From Stutzerimonas stutzeri (GTDB lineage: Bacteria > Pseudomonadota > Gammaproteobacteria > Pseudomonadales > Pseudomonadaceae): 64,000 nucleotides of DNA. The first letter of the stretch is position 1, and each line of letters begins with the position of its first letter. The notes beneath the pieces are model-generated. The model was not told the DNA's origin. It did not search any database and was given only the letters and a program-made list of their open reading frames with translations. The translations under genes and the position numbers were made by a program. Positions 18,645-27,862 of the stretch are shown piece by piece. The stretch covers positions 1 to 64,000 of the forward strand of contig CP077641.1 of assembly GCA_019056435.1 (NCBI GenBank). The letters run 5' to 3'.

Positions 18645-19382
18645 ATGTCCAATATCGAAGGAAAAGTCATTGTCATCACCGGTGCCAGCAGCGGCATCGG
18701 CGAAGCCACCGCGCGCCTGCTGGCCCGCCAGGGTGCGCAGGTCGTGCTGGGTGCACGCCGGCTCGATCGGCTCGACGCGCTGGCCAAGGAAATCAACGCC
18801 GCCGGCGGCACCGCCGTCGCGCGTGCCCTTGACGTCACCCGACTCGATGACATGCAGGCCTTCATCGATAGCGCCGAACAGCGCTTCGGCCGGGTCGATG
18901 TGATCATCAACAACGCTGGCGTCATGCCGCTCTCGAAGCTCGAAATGCTGAAGGTCGACGAATGGGATCGCATGATCGACGTGAACATTCGTGGCGTGCT
19001 GCACGGGATCGCCGCCGGCCTGCCCCTGATGCAACGTCAGCGCAGCGGACAGTTCATCAATATCGCCTCGATCGGCGCCTATGCGGTGAGCCCGACGGCC
19101 GCGGTGTACTGCGCCACCAAATACGCCGTGCGCGCCATCAGCGAAGGGCTGCGGCAGGAGGTCGGCGGTGACATCCGGGTCACCCTGATCGCGCCCGGCG
19201 TGACCGAATCCGAACTGGCCGACAGCATCTCCGACGAGGGCGCCCGCGCCGCCATGCGGGAGTTTCGCAAGGGAGCCATCCCGGCCGACGCCATCGCCCG
19301 GGCTATCGCCTACGCCGTCGACCAGCCCGCGGATGTGGACGTCAGCGAGCTGATCGTGCGCCCGACGGCCAGCCCCTACTGA
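18645..19382 (+). CDS. SDR family oxidoreductase, YdfG-like
   Basis: Classical 245-residue SDR: cofactor loop TGASSGIGEAT, an arginine after strand two (LGARRLDRL) suggesting NADP preference, NNAGVMPLS, serine in NIASIGAYA and YxxxK in YCATKYAV. The ending VSELIVRPTASPY is typical of serine/3-hydroxy acid dehydrogenase-like SDRs. GGGAGG precedes the start. It is convergent with the AraC regulator 10 bases downstream, which may regulate it. The substrate is unknown. Confidence 0.88.
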   Translation: MSNIEGKVIVITGASSGIGEATARLLARQGAQVVLGARRLDRLDALAKEINAAGGTAVARALDVTRLDDMQAFIDSAEQRFGRVDVIINNAGVMPLSKLEMLKVDEWDRMIDVNIRGVLHGIAAGLPLMQRQRSGQFINIASIGAYAVSPTAAVYCATKYAVRAISEGLRQEVGGDIRVTLIAPGVTESELADSISDEGARAAMREFRKGAIPADAIARAIAYAVDQPADVDVSELIVRPTASPY

Positions 19383-19392
19383 GTGCAGCCGC

Positions 19393-20312
19393 TCAGGCGA
19401 TGCGGCGCAGGCGGGCCATGTCCTTGACCGGGGAAGCGCCGAACAGCCGGCTGTATTCGCGGCTGAACTGCGACGGGCTTTCGTAGCCGACCCGGTAGCC
19501 CGCGGCCGCCACGTCGAGCCCCTCGGCCATCAGCAATCGCCGGGCTTCCTGCAAGCGCAGCTGTTTCTGATATTGCAGGGGCTCATGGCGGTCAGCGCCT
19601 TGAAACGGTGGTGCAGGCTGGAGGTGCTCAGGTTGACCCGCCGCGCCAGCTCGTCGATACGCAGCGGCTCGACATAGTTGTGGTTGAGCCACTCGATGGC
19701 GTCATTGACCCGGTGCGACTGGCTGCCCTGCAGGACCACCGCCTGCAGGCGTCCGCTCTGGGGACCTCGCAGCAACCGGTAGAAGATCTCGCGCAAAGCC
19801 AGCGGCGCCAGCACCGGGATGTCGTCCGGCGCATTCAGCAGCCGGACCAGCCGTAGCATGGCGTCCAGCAACGGCGCGTCGATACGGTCGAGGTAAAGGC
19901 CTCGCACATCGCATTCGACCGCTGCCGGCACGGGATCGACTTCCGTCACCAGTCCGGCGATGAGTGCGGGATCGATATCCAGGCGGATGCACAGGTAGGG
20001 CTCGTCGGCGGAGGCGCGGATCACGCAGCCCGCGACAGGCAGCGGCACCGAAACCACCAGGTAATGCAGCGGGTCGTAACGGTAATGTTCCTCGGCCAGC
20101 CTGACGTCCTTGCCGCCCTGCACGATGATGCACAACGCAGGCTTGTGCACCCCATAAACCGTCTCGCCAGGGTTCGCACAGCGGACCAGATGCAGCGGTT
20201 CGATGGCCGTCGCGTGTACGCCGTCATCGTCGACCAGCCCTTCGATCAGCCGCGCCAGTTCCGCACGCTGCGCGCCAACGCCGTCGTCGAGAGGAGTGAT
20301 GAAAGAATTCAT
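19393..20312 (-). CDS. AraC-family regulator with AraC_N domain, one frameshift
   Basis: The reconstructed 306-residue protein starts [20 protein letters not shown], with AGGAGG seven bases before the ATG. The AraC_N sensor region is [20 protein letters not shown] and [12 protein letters not shown]. The C-terminal DNA-binding part is [20 protein letters not shown] and [22 protein letters not shown] is missing from a five-C run near 19580 (MSPLQYQKQ). It shares domain layout with the regulator at 3136 and, like it, sits beside an SDR gene, a common pairing for AraC_N regulators. Confidence 0.87.
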
Positions 20313-20517
20313 GAGGCCGCCTCCTGGACACGAAGGCGGAAAGCTTAGCAGCTCACCGATGATTCGTACGCCCCAGGGGGCGCCTTCCGCAGGCTGAGGC
20401 TTTTCGAGGATAGGCGCGGCCGGAGCGCCGGCGTTGCCCGCCAGGGCGGGGGCCCATACAGGCGCCGCGCGAACGCAGCATCCCGGGCCCGCCCTCGGCG
20501 GAAACTTTCCGGCGCTG

Positions 20518-20970
20518 TCAGCTGCGAGCGCGTTCGGCGTCGCGCAGCGCCTTCACCTGGTCATGGTTGCGTTGCACGCCTTGCATCTGGCGCTCGACCA
20601 CGGCGCGAACGTCGGTGGGCAGGTCCTTCTCCAGCGCCTTGCGGTAGCTCTTGAGGGCGACGTCCTCACCGCGTTCGCATTCATTGAGGATGGCCTTGTC
20701 ATCCTTGCCGGTGATCATCGACTTCAGGTCGACCCAGCGACGATGCATGTCGGCGGCGGTGCTGGTGCTGGTTTCCGGATCGCCACCGAGCGAACGAACC
20801 AGCTGCTGCAATTCGGCAGCCGCGGTCGCGCAGTCCTGGGCACGCTGGGTCATGGTGGTCTTGAGCTCTGGGTTCTTCAGGTCATCGGCGCATTCGCGGA
20901 AGCCCTTTTCCCCATCTTTGCAGGTTTCGATGAGGTCATTGAGCACGGAAACGGTGTCTTTGGTATCCAC
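20518..20970 (-). CDS. PA2169-type four-helix-bundle protein (DUF2383)
   Basis: The 150-residue all-helical cytoplasmic protein is read from a GTG at 20970, chosen because AAGGAG lies eight bases upstream. Segments DTVSVLNDLIETCKDGEKGF, QLVRSLGGDPETSTS, MHRRWVDLKSMITGKDDKAI and LNECERGEDVALKSYRKAL match the DUF2383 four-helix family, ferritin-like in topology but lacking a proven metal site. Family members are often induced by stress or in stationary phase. It is transcribed away from the siderophore-uptake operon. Confidence 0.85.
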   Translation of the reverse strand: MDTKDTVSVLNDLIETCKDGEKGFRECADDLKNPELKTTMTQRAQDCATAAAELQQLVRSLGGDPETSTSTAADMHRRWVDLKSMITGKDDKAILNECERGEDVALKSYRKALEKDLPTDVRAVVERQMQGVQRNHDQVKALRDAERARS

Positions 20971-21083
20971 TGACGGTTCTCCTTTTTGCGTTGACGATGG
21001 GCCGAGGCGAATCTCGGCCAGCCTGAAAAGTCGACTGCCCCGTTTCGGCAAAGGTTCAGGCGTCCCGCCCGACGGGGCCCCGC

Positions 21084-21125
21084 TTGACGGGCCAATCACG
21101 CTAAATTTGAATAATTCTCAATAAC
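21084..21125 (+). promoter_or_regulatory. Putative sigma-70 promoter with Fur-box-like site for fhuF-fhuC-fhuB-fhuD operon
   Basis: TTGACG at 21084-21089 and TTGAAT at 21107-21112 are separated by 17 bases. A Fur-like 19-mer at 21107-21125 (TTGAATAATTCTCAATAAC) matches the classical Fur consensus at about 11 of 19 positions by eye. The match is modest, but the location, just upstream of ferric-siderophore uptake genes, supports it. Confidence 0.5.
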
Positions 21126-21148
21126 GGTCGTAGACTACTCGCGTTCGT

Positions 21149-21915
21149 ATGCACCGGCCGTTTCTCATGTCCCAGGATTGCCACGACCTCCATCACCTGC
21201 TGCACATCGCCGCGCGGGCCCTGCCCGGCCTGACGGGCGAGATCGGTATGGCCGACCGACACCAGCTCATCTGCGGCGAGCCGGGCAATACGGCACGGGT
21301 CGCACAGCTCCACGCCCATTGGCAACGCTCGCATCCAGAAGCCGGCCCGCACTACTGGTCGGCACGCAGTTGGTCCCTGCTGATCTGGCAGCCGATCTAC
21401 CTGAGCGTCCTGGCCGTGTACCTGTGCGGCAGCGCACCCTGCCTGGCGAACATGGGCCAGTCGATGAACGAGGGCTCGGTGCATGGTTTCAGACTGCCAG
21501 CCCACTGCCCGTATCGCGGCGATCGAAAGGCACTGATGGGCTGCGCCAGCGAGCAGTTGACGGCCTTCGTCGAAACCCAGCTCGCGGAATTCAACCTGGT
21601 CGCCACGATCTACCCGAAGATGGCTCGCCTGCTGGCTGCCGATTGCCTGCGCGCCGCCCTGCTCCTGGCGCAGCGCAACGAACCGATCAGCGACGAAGCC
21701 TTGCTCGAAGCCGAGCGCGACTGGCTCGGCGCATTGGGCCTGCCAGGGGTGGCGCCCTGGCCGTGCTGGACCTGGATGACGGCCGCACCTGCCTGGGCAT
21801 GGGTCGCAAGGTCTGCTGCCAGCACTTTCGCCGCGCCGATGGCGAGCTATGCGACAGCTGCCCGAAACTCGACCGCGACGAGCGGCTGCAACGCTTGCGA
21901 GCGCTGGCATGCTGA
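21149..21915 (+). CDS. fhuF: FhuF-like siderophore-iron reductase, one frameshift
   Basis: The reconstructed 255-residue protein resembles FhuF, the cytoplasmic [2Fe-2S] reductase that releases iron from hydroxamate siderophores. The C-terminal cluster motif is present as KVCCQHFRRADGELCDSCP, the CC-x10-C-x2-C arrangement characteristic of FhuF. Upstream are IWQPIYLSVLAVYLCG and LMGCASEQLTAFVETQLAEF. A C is missing from a CCCC run near 21762. An alternative start at 21167 cannot be excluded. The gene overlaps the ATPase gene by seven bases and begins the import operon. Confidence 0.85.
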
Positions 21916-22675
21916 GCCTGCAGGACATCGAGGTGCGCCGCGACGGGCGCAGTGTGCTGGCGCTCGATGCACTGCGGCTGGAGGCCGGCAGCTTCACGGT
22001 CATCCTCGGCCACAACGGCTCCGGCAAGTCGACCCTGATGAACCTGCTCGCCCGGCAATTCCCGCCGGATCGCGGCCGCATCGAACTCGACGGCGAGCCG
22101 CTGGCCAGCTACCGCCAGCGCAACTTCGCGCAGAAAGTGGCCTTCCTGCCGCAGCACCTGCCGGACGTCGCCGGGCTCACCGTGCGCGAGCTGGTGCGCC
22201 TCGGGCGCTTCCCTGGCGCGGCCTGCTGGCTCGCTGGCAGCCCGAGGATGAGCACGCCATCGACCAGGCGCTGCAGCAGACCGACATCGCCCACTACGCC
22301 GACCACCTGGCTGACAGCCTGTCCGGCGGTGAGCGACAGCGCGCCTGGGTCGCCATGCTGCTGGCCCAGCAGGCGCCACTGCTGCTGCTCGACGAACCCA
22401 CCTCGGCGCTCGACCTGGCCCACCAGTACGGGCTGATGACCCTGCTGCGCGCGCTCAACCGCGAGACGGGCCGGGCCATCGTCGCCATCCTGCATGACGT
22501 CAACCTCGCCGCGCGCTTCGCCGACCGCATCGTCGCGCTCAAGGGCGGTCGCTGCTTCTTTGACGGCTCGCCGGACCAGCTGCTCTCGGGCGAGCGCCTG
22601 AGCGCGCTCTACGACGTCGAGATCCGCCTCGTCGAGCAGCCCGGTCAGGCCAGAAAGATCGCCGTGGTGCAGTGA
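21909..22675 (+). CDS. fhuC: Ferric-siderophore ABC transporter ATP-binding protein, FhuC-like, one frameshift
   Basis: The reconstructed 255-residue ATPase has Walker A GHNGSGKST, Q-loop AFLPQHLPDVAG, signature LSGGERQRAWVAMLL, Walker B LLLLDEPTSALD and H-loop VAILHDVNLAARF, typical of FecE/FhuC importers. The segment RELVRLGRFPWRGLLARW is also characteristic and is broken by one missing C near 22213. It is coupled to FhuF upstream and FhuB downstream (stop and start overlap by one base). Confidence 0.9.
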
Positions 22676-24678
22676 TGCACGCAACGTCCCTTTCTGCCCG
22701 GTTCGCCCCGCCGTCCGTGCCCCTGCGCTACCTGCTCGCCCTCGCGGCCATCGCGCTGCTCGCGCCGCTGCACCTTAACCTCGGCATGACGCACTGGGCG
22801 CCGGCGCAATGGTCGTTGAGCCCGCCGGCCAAGGGCAGCTTCGATGCGCTGGAGTTCGGCCTGTCTGTGCTGCCGCGGCTGGTCATGGCCTTGCTGGTCG
22901 GCGCGGCGCTGGGGCTGTCCGGCAGCGTGCTGCAGCAACTGACGCAGAACCGCCTGGCCTCACCGATGACGCTGGGCGCCGCCGCTGGCGCCTGGCTCGG
23001 GTTGACGGCCACGGCACTTTTCGCCCCGGCCCTGGCGGCCACGCACGGGCATTGGGCGGCGCTGGGCGGTGCGCTGGGGGCGGTCGGGCTGGCGCTCTTG
23101 ATCGCCGGCCGCAACGGTGCGTCGGGATTGCCGGTCATTCTCGCCGGGATGGCGCTGAACCTGCTGCTCGGCGCCATCGCCACGGCCATCCTGCTGGTGC
23201 ACATAAAGCAGAGCCGCGGGCTGTTCCTCTGGGGCGCGGGCGACCTGGGGCAGATCGACTGGCAATGGGTACAGTGGTTGTGGCCGAAGCTGCTGGTCGG
23301 CCTGGTACTGATCGCCCTGGCGCCGCGCCCACTGACGCTGCTGCAGCTCGGCGGCGCCGGCGCGCGAGCCAGAGGGCTGTCGCTGTTCCCAGTGATGCTG
23401 GCGCTGTTCCTCGCTTGCCTGTGGCTGACCTCGGTGGCGATCACCGCGGTGGGGCTGATCGGTTTCATCGGTCTGATCACGCCGAACCTGGCGCGGCTCT
23501 GCGGCGCCCGTACCGCGCGCGACGAACTGCTGTTCAGCGCCCTGCTCGGCGCGTTGCTGCTGCTCGGCGCCGATGCCATCACCCTCGCCCTGAACCGCTG
23601 GTTCTCCGCGCTGATTCCGAGCGGCGCGGCGGCGGCGCTGATCGGCGCACCGGCGCTGCTGTGGTTGTCGCGCCGCCAGCTAGGCGCCGAGGATCGCCAG
23701 AGCCTGACGCTGCCGCCGGGCTCGGAATCATTGAATCGACAGCGGCTGGCGTGGCTGCTGCTGGTCGGCGCTGCCGTCATCATGCTCACGCTGCTCCTGC
23801 AGCGCGCCCCGGATGGCTGGCAGCTGGGCTGGCCCTCGACGGTACTCTGGTCGCTGCGCTGGCCCCGCCTGCTGGCGGCCGTTGCGGCGGGCAGCGGGCT
23901 CGCTGTCGCCGGGATGATGCTGCAGCGGTTGCTGCGCAATCCGCTGGCCAGCCCGGATATCCTCGGCCTGACCGCTGGCGCGACCTTGGCCGTCGTCGCC
24001 GCAGTGATGCTGTTCGGCGCCGGCATGATGCAGCAGGTCGCGCCCGTTGCCGCCTTCGGCGGTAGCCTGCTGGTGCTGGGCCTGCTCATGTTGTTCGGCC
24101 GCCGCCATCGTTATTCACCAGGGATCATGGTGCTGGTGGGCGTATCGCTGACCGCGCTGCTGAACACCGCGCTGCAGATCGGCCTGACCCGCGGCGAGTC
24201 CGATGCCCTGGCCCTGCTCGGCTGGCTGGCCGGTTCGACCTACCGGATCGAGGCGGACGAGGCGGTCATGCTGAGCCTGGCAGTCGCCGCCCTGGTCGCC
24301 CTCAGCCTGCTCTTTCACCGCGCACTGACACTGGTCTCGATAGGCGATAACGTGGCGCTCAGCCGCGGCCTGGATGTGCCCCGTGCCCGCCTGGCGTTGC
24401 TGCTCCTGGTGTCGTTGCTCTGCGCCGTGGTCACCAGCGTGCTAGGGCCGGTGGCCTTTCTCGGTTTGCTCGCGCCGCACATGGCCGCGCTGCTCGGTGC
24501 CCGGCGGGTGCTGCCGCAACTCTGGCTCGCGGCCCTGCTCGGCGGCTGGCTGATGCTGGTTTCCGACTGGCTCGGCCGTTCGGCGCTCTACCCGCTGGAG
24601 GTGCCGGTCGGGCTGGTCGCCTCCATCCTCTGCGGGCTGTATTTCCTCTACCTGCTCATCCGGCAGCGCCTCGCATGA
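22675..24678 (+). CDS. fhuB: Ferric-hydroxamate ABC permease with two fused FecCD domains, FhuB-like
   Basis: The 667-residue inner-membrane protein consists of two homologous FecCD-type permease halves of about 330 residues each. The first half contains RLVMALLVGAALGLSGSVLQ and the second WPRLLAAVAAGSGLAVAGMM, both with NRLASP or NPLASPDILGL segments. The loop ITPNLARLCGAR in half one is mirrored by LAPHMAALLGAR in half two. Fusion of both halves is the FhuB layout specific to hydroxamate uptake, in contrast to separate FecC and FecD. It overlaps FhuD by four bases. Confidence 0.92.
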   Translation: MHATSLSARFAPPSVPLRYLLALAAIALLAPLHLNLGMTHWAPAQWSLSPPAKGSFDALEFGLSVLPRLVMALLVGAALGLSGSVLQQLTQNRLASPMTLGAAAGAWLGLTATALFAPALAATHGHWAALGGALGAVGLALLIAGRNGASGLPVILAGMALNLLLGAIATAILLVHIKQSRGLFLWGAGDLGQIDWQWVQWLWPKLLVGLVLIALAPRPLTLLQLGGAGARARGLSLFPVMLALFLACLWLTSVAITAVGLIGFIGLITPNLARLCGARTARDELLFSALLGALLLLGADAITLALNRWFSALIPSGAAAALIGAPALLWLSRRQLGAEDRQSLTLPPGSESLNRQRLAWLLLVGAAVIMLTLLLQRAPDGWQLGWPSTVLWSLRWPRLLAAVAAGSGLAVAGMMLQRLLRNPLASPDILGLTAGATLAVVAAVMLFGAGMMQQVAPVAAFGGSLLVLGLLMLFGRRHRYSPGIMVLVGVSLTALLNTALQIGLTRGESDALALLGWLAGSTYRIEADEAVMLSLAVAALVALSLLFHRALTLVSIGDNVALSRGLDVPRARLALLLLVSLLCAVVTSVLGPVAFLGLLAPHMAALLGARRVLPQLWLAALLGGWLMLVSDWLGRSALYPLEVPVGLVASILCGLYFLYLLIRQRLA

Positions 24679-25586
24679 AGGCCTGGCTCGCACTCCTCAC
24701 CCTTTCGCTGCTGCTCATCGGAGCGCCGGCGCGTGCCGAAGACCAGCCCCGCATCGCCGCGCTCAGCTGGGAGCCGATCGAGCATCTGCTCATGCTTGGC
24801 GTCACGCCGGTGGCGGTCGCCGACAGCAATGACTACCGCGCCTGGGTGGTGCGCCCGCCCCTGCCCGACGCTGTGATCGATGTCGGCACCCGTACCGAAC
24901 CGAACCTGGAGCTGCTGGCCCAGCTCGACCTCGACCTGATCGTCATCACCCCACTACTGGAGGATCTGCGCGACAAGCTCGAGCGCATCGCGCCGGTGGT
25001 GGCCTACGGCGATTTCACTCAAGAACGCGACAACTACCAGATGCAGCGGGAGAACTACCGGGCGCTGGCCGAGCGCATCGACCGGCTCGACCGGGCCCGT
25101 GAGACACTCGAGGAAATGGACGCCCGCCTGGAAGAGTTGCGCACCCGGCTGCGCGCCCACTTCGGCGAACGCCTGCCGGAGGTGACGGTGGTGCGTTTCT
25201 CGACGCCGACGGCGGTGCTGGTCTACGGGCCGAACTCGATGCCCTGGCACGCGCTGGACCTGCTCGGGCTGGGCAATGCCTACGCCACGCCGGTCAGCCG
25301 CTGGGGCAACCTGCAGCTACCGGTGACGGTGCTCAGCGAGATCGATGAGGGTGTGGTGCTGCACATCGAACCCTTCGCGGCCGGCGAGCGGCTGTTCAGC
25401 AGCCCGCTGTGGCAGGGCATGCCGGTGGTGCGCGGCGGGCGTTTCACCGGCATGCGCCCGACCTGGACCCACGGCGGCGTGTTCTGCGTGCAGTTCCTCG
25501 CCGAAGCCATCACCGAGGCGTTGTTGAAGATTCCGCCCACCGCCGTGCAGGCGGCGGGCGGCGAGCCTGCGCTGTCGGCTCAGTAG
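24675..25586 (+). CDS. fhuD: Siderophore-binding periplasmic protein, FhuD-like
   Basis: The 303-residue protein has a signal peptide (MKAWLALLTLSLLLIGAPAR, cleavage after ARA). The FhuD fold is recognisable: RIAALSWEPIEHLLMLGVTP, VGTRTEPNLELLAQLDLDLI, IAPVVAYGDF and PWHALDLLGLGNAY. It would deliver ferric hydroxamate to FhuB. Its 3' end overlaps the end of the convergent TonB-dependent receptor gene by seven bases, so import and outer-membrane receptor genes meet tail to tail. Confidence 0.9.
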   Translation: MKAWLALLTLSLLLIGAPARAEDQPRIAALSWEPIEHLLMLGVTPVAVADSNDYRAWVVRPPLPDAVIDVGTRTEPNLELLAQLDLDLIVITPLLEDLRDKLERIAPVVAYGDFTQERDNYQMQRENYRALAERIDRLDRARETLEEMDARLEELRTRLRAHFGERLPEVTVVRFSTPTAVLVYGPNSMPWHALDLLGLGNAYATPVSRWGNLQLPVTVLSEIDEGVVLHIEPFAAGERLFSSPLWQGMPVVRGGRFTGMRPTWTHGGVFCVQFLAEAITEALLKIPPTAVQAAGGEPALSAQ

Positions 25587-27766
25587 GCCCAGCTCAACGT
25601 AACCGTCGCATTGCGCGGCGCCGCGTAGTAGGTCTGCTCCCAGTAGAGGCTGGTGTAGTACTTCTCGTCGAACAGGTTGTTGACGTTCAGCGCCACGTTG
25701 AAGTGCTCGTCGATGTCGTAGCTGGCCATGGCATTGACCACCGCATAGCTGTCCTGGCGGGTGACGATGGTGTCGCCGCCGGCCGTGGTGCCCTGCTCGC
25801 GGGAGATGTCGTCCTGCCAGGTGACGCTGCCGCCGACCTTCAGGCCCTGCACCACCGGGACCTTGTAGGTGGTCGCCAGGTGCAGGTAGTTGCGCGGCAC
25901 GTAGGTGCGCACCGTGCGGCCTTCTTCATCCTCCAGCGAGAAGAGGTGGGTAAAGCCGGCGCTGGCTTCCCAGTTGTCGGTCAGCTGCCCGGCAACGGTC
26001 AGCTCGTAGCCCTTGGAAATGGCGTCTACGGTGTTGTAGTAGGACACCCCGGCGCCCGCGTCGAAGCCGCCGTACTCCGGCGTGTTCTGCTGCTTGGTGC
26101 GGAACGCCCCGGCGCTGGCATTCAGCCGGCCGCCGAACCACTCGCCCTTGACCCCGCCCTCGACGCTGTGGCCCTCGATCGGGTCGAGCAGCGTCAGGTT
26201 CTCGCCCAGCTGGTGCTGTGGGCTGAAGATCTTGGTGTAGCTGGCGTAGGCCGAATAATGCTCGCCGAAGTCGTAGGTGGCGCCGGCGTAGGGCGTGGTC
26301 TTCGATTCGGTGTAGTTGTGCTCGTCGCCGACCTGGTAACCGTTGCTGTCGAGCCGGGTGTGGTTGGCGCCAAGGATCAGCTTGAGCCGGTCGGTCACGC
26401 TGAAGTGCCCGGCGCTGTATAAGCTGCGGCGGTAGGTGGTGTAGTCCGCGCCGCTGGTCAGGCCGTTGTCGAAATCCGGCCGCGGGAAGTCACCGTCGAA
26501 GCCGGCCGGCAGCGGGACGTTGATGGCGTCATCAAAGGACGACCAGCGCGAGGTCGAGCGCGACCAATTGGCCCCGACCACCGCCTCGTGCGTGCGGCCG
26601 AACAGCACGAACGGCCCCTTCAGGTAGGCGTCGCCCAGCAGCTGGCGCTCGATGCGGTCGTACTTGGAGGCATAACTGAACAGCCCCGTCCCGGTGCCGG
26701 CATCCGGCACGCCGTAGCCAAGGAACTGCTCGGCGTCGGAGGTGATTTCCCGATAGTTCAGCGACAGCCGCGATTGCCAGCCGCCGCCCCACTGGGTGGT
26801 CAGCTCGGTGAAGGCCTGTTTGTCCTTGGTATCCCAGTAGGTCCAGTCCGGCGAATAGCTCTTCGAGCGGCTGTAGTCGATCGGGTTGCCTTCGCTGTCG
26901 TACACCGACAGCGCGCCCCACATGATGCCGTTGGGCCGGTTGCGTTGTTCCGAATAGCCGAACAGCGCCGTGTTGCGGTCGTTCAGGTCCGCCTCGAGCA
27001 TGGCGGAGAACACCGTCTTTTCCAGTGAATAACGGTCCAGGTAGGAATCGCCGTCCTGCTGCACGGCGAGCACGCGACCGCGGATGCGACCGGCCTCGTC
27101 CAGCGGGCCGGAGACGTCCAGCTCGCCGCGCGCGGTGTCCCAGGAACCATAGCTCAGCGAGGCCCCGGCCTGAACGTCGCGCGTGGGGCGCTTGCGCACG
27201 AAGTTGACGGTCGCCGCCGGATTGCCCGGGTTGGCGGTCAGGCCGTTGGCGCCCTTGAGTACCTCGATGTGGTCGTAGAGAAAGGTGTCGATGTCGCCCA
27301 TCTGCTCTTCGGTGGTGAACGGCAGGCCGAGGCCGTCGACCTGGAAGTTCGACACGTCGAAGCCGCGCACCGAGTAGTAGGTGCGATCGGTTTCGACCCG
27401 CTGCACGTTGACGCCAGCCGCCTGCAGCGCACCGGTGGCGTTGGTCAGGTCGAAATCGTCGAGCTGCTCGCGGGTCAGGGTGATGCTGGTCTGCGGGGTC
27501 TCGCGCGGTGCCAGGTCCAGGCGCGTGGCGGTGCTGGTCGCGCCGATGGTGTAGGAGTCGCTGCGCTCGGTCACGGTCGGCGCGGCCTGTTCGGCGGTGA
27601 CGTTCACCGGCTCGAGCTGCAGCGGGTCTTCGCTTTCCTGGGCGAGCGCCAGCGGCGAGGCGAGCATAAGCGCGAGGGGCGCCAGCCGGCAGGCCAACGC
27701 CAGAGCGGACGGATGCGAGACGGGGATGGCGGCCTGTGCCGACAGGTTGGGGATCACTTCGGTCAT
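25580..27766 (-). CDS. TonB-dependent siderophore receptor, FauA/FhuE-like
   Basis: The 728-residue outer-membrane protein has a signal peptide ending ASPLALAQ, a TonB-box-like stretch (LQLEPVNVTAEQ), a plug domain (TPQTSITLTREQLDDF, NVQRVETDRTYYSVRGFDVS, NGLTANPGNPAATVNFVRKR) and a 22-strand barrel ending RNATVTLSWAY. It lacks an N-terminal STN signalling domain, so it is not expected to drive a sigma/anti-sigma system. Length and layout fit FauA, the ferric alcaligin receptor of Bordetella (family knowledge). It lies 96 bases after the Rieske gene with no Fur site of its own visible, so it is likely transcribed with the biosynthesis genes. Confidence 0.88.
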   Translation of the reverse strand: MTEVIPNLSAQAAIPVSHPSALALACRLAPLALMLASPLALAQESEDPLQLEPVNVTAEQAAPTVTERSDSYTIGATSTATRLDLAPRETPQTSITLTREQLDDFDLTNATGALQAAGVNVQRVETDRTYYSVRGFDVSNFQVDGLGLPFTTEEQMGDIDTFLYDHIEVLKGANGLTANPGNPAATVNFVRKRPTRDVQAGASLSYGSWDTARGELDVSGPLDEAGRIRGRVLAVQQDGDSYLDRYSLEKTVFSAMLEADLNDRNTALFGYSEQRNRPNGIMWGALSVYDSEGNPIDYSRSKSYSPDWTYWDTKDKQAFTELTTQWGGGWQSRLSLNYREITSDAEQFLGYGVPDAGTGTGLFSYASKYDRIERQLLGDAYLKGPFVLFGRTHEAVVGANWSRSTSRWSSFDDAINVPLPAGFDGDFPRPDFDNGLTSGADYTTYRRSLYSAGHFSVTDRLKLILGANHTRLDSNGYQVGDEHNYTESKTTPYAGATYDFGEHYSAYASYTKIFSPQHQLGENLTLLDPIEGHSVEGGVKGEWFGGRLNASAGAFRTKQQNTPEYGGFDAGAGVSYYNTVDAISKGYELTVAGQLTDNWEASAGFTHLFSLEDEEGRTVRTYVPRNYLHLATTYKVPVVQGLKVGGSVTWQDDISREQGTTAGGDTIVTRQDSYAVVNAMASYDIDEHFNVALNVNNLFDEKYYTSLYWEQTYYAAPRNATVTLSWAY

Positions 27767-27862
27767 GGTCTTGAGTTCTAGTCGGTTGACGTTCGGGTGC
27801 TTGCGGAGAAAGGGGTCGAGTCAGCTCATGGAATCCGTTCCTGTGTGGGTCAGAGGGTGGCG

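Noticed and set aside
19393..20312. Split of this AraC regulator into two separate genes
   Set aside because: Both halves join exactly into one normal-length regulator when one C is restored near 19580.
22728..24089. A 453-codon minus-strand open frame
   Set aside because: It mirrors the FhuB permease gene; serine- and proline-rich text without a family match.
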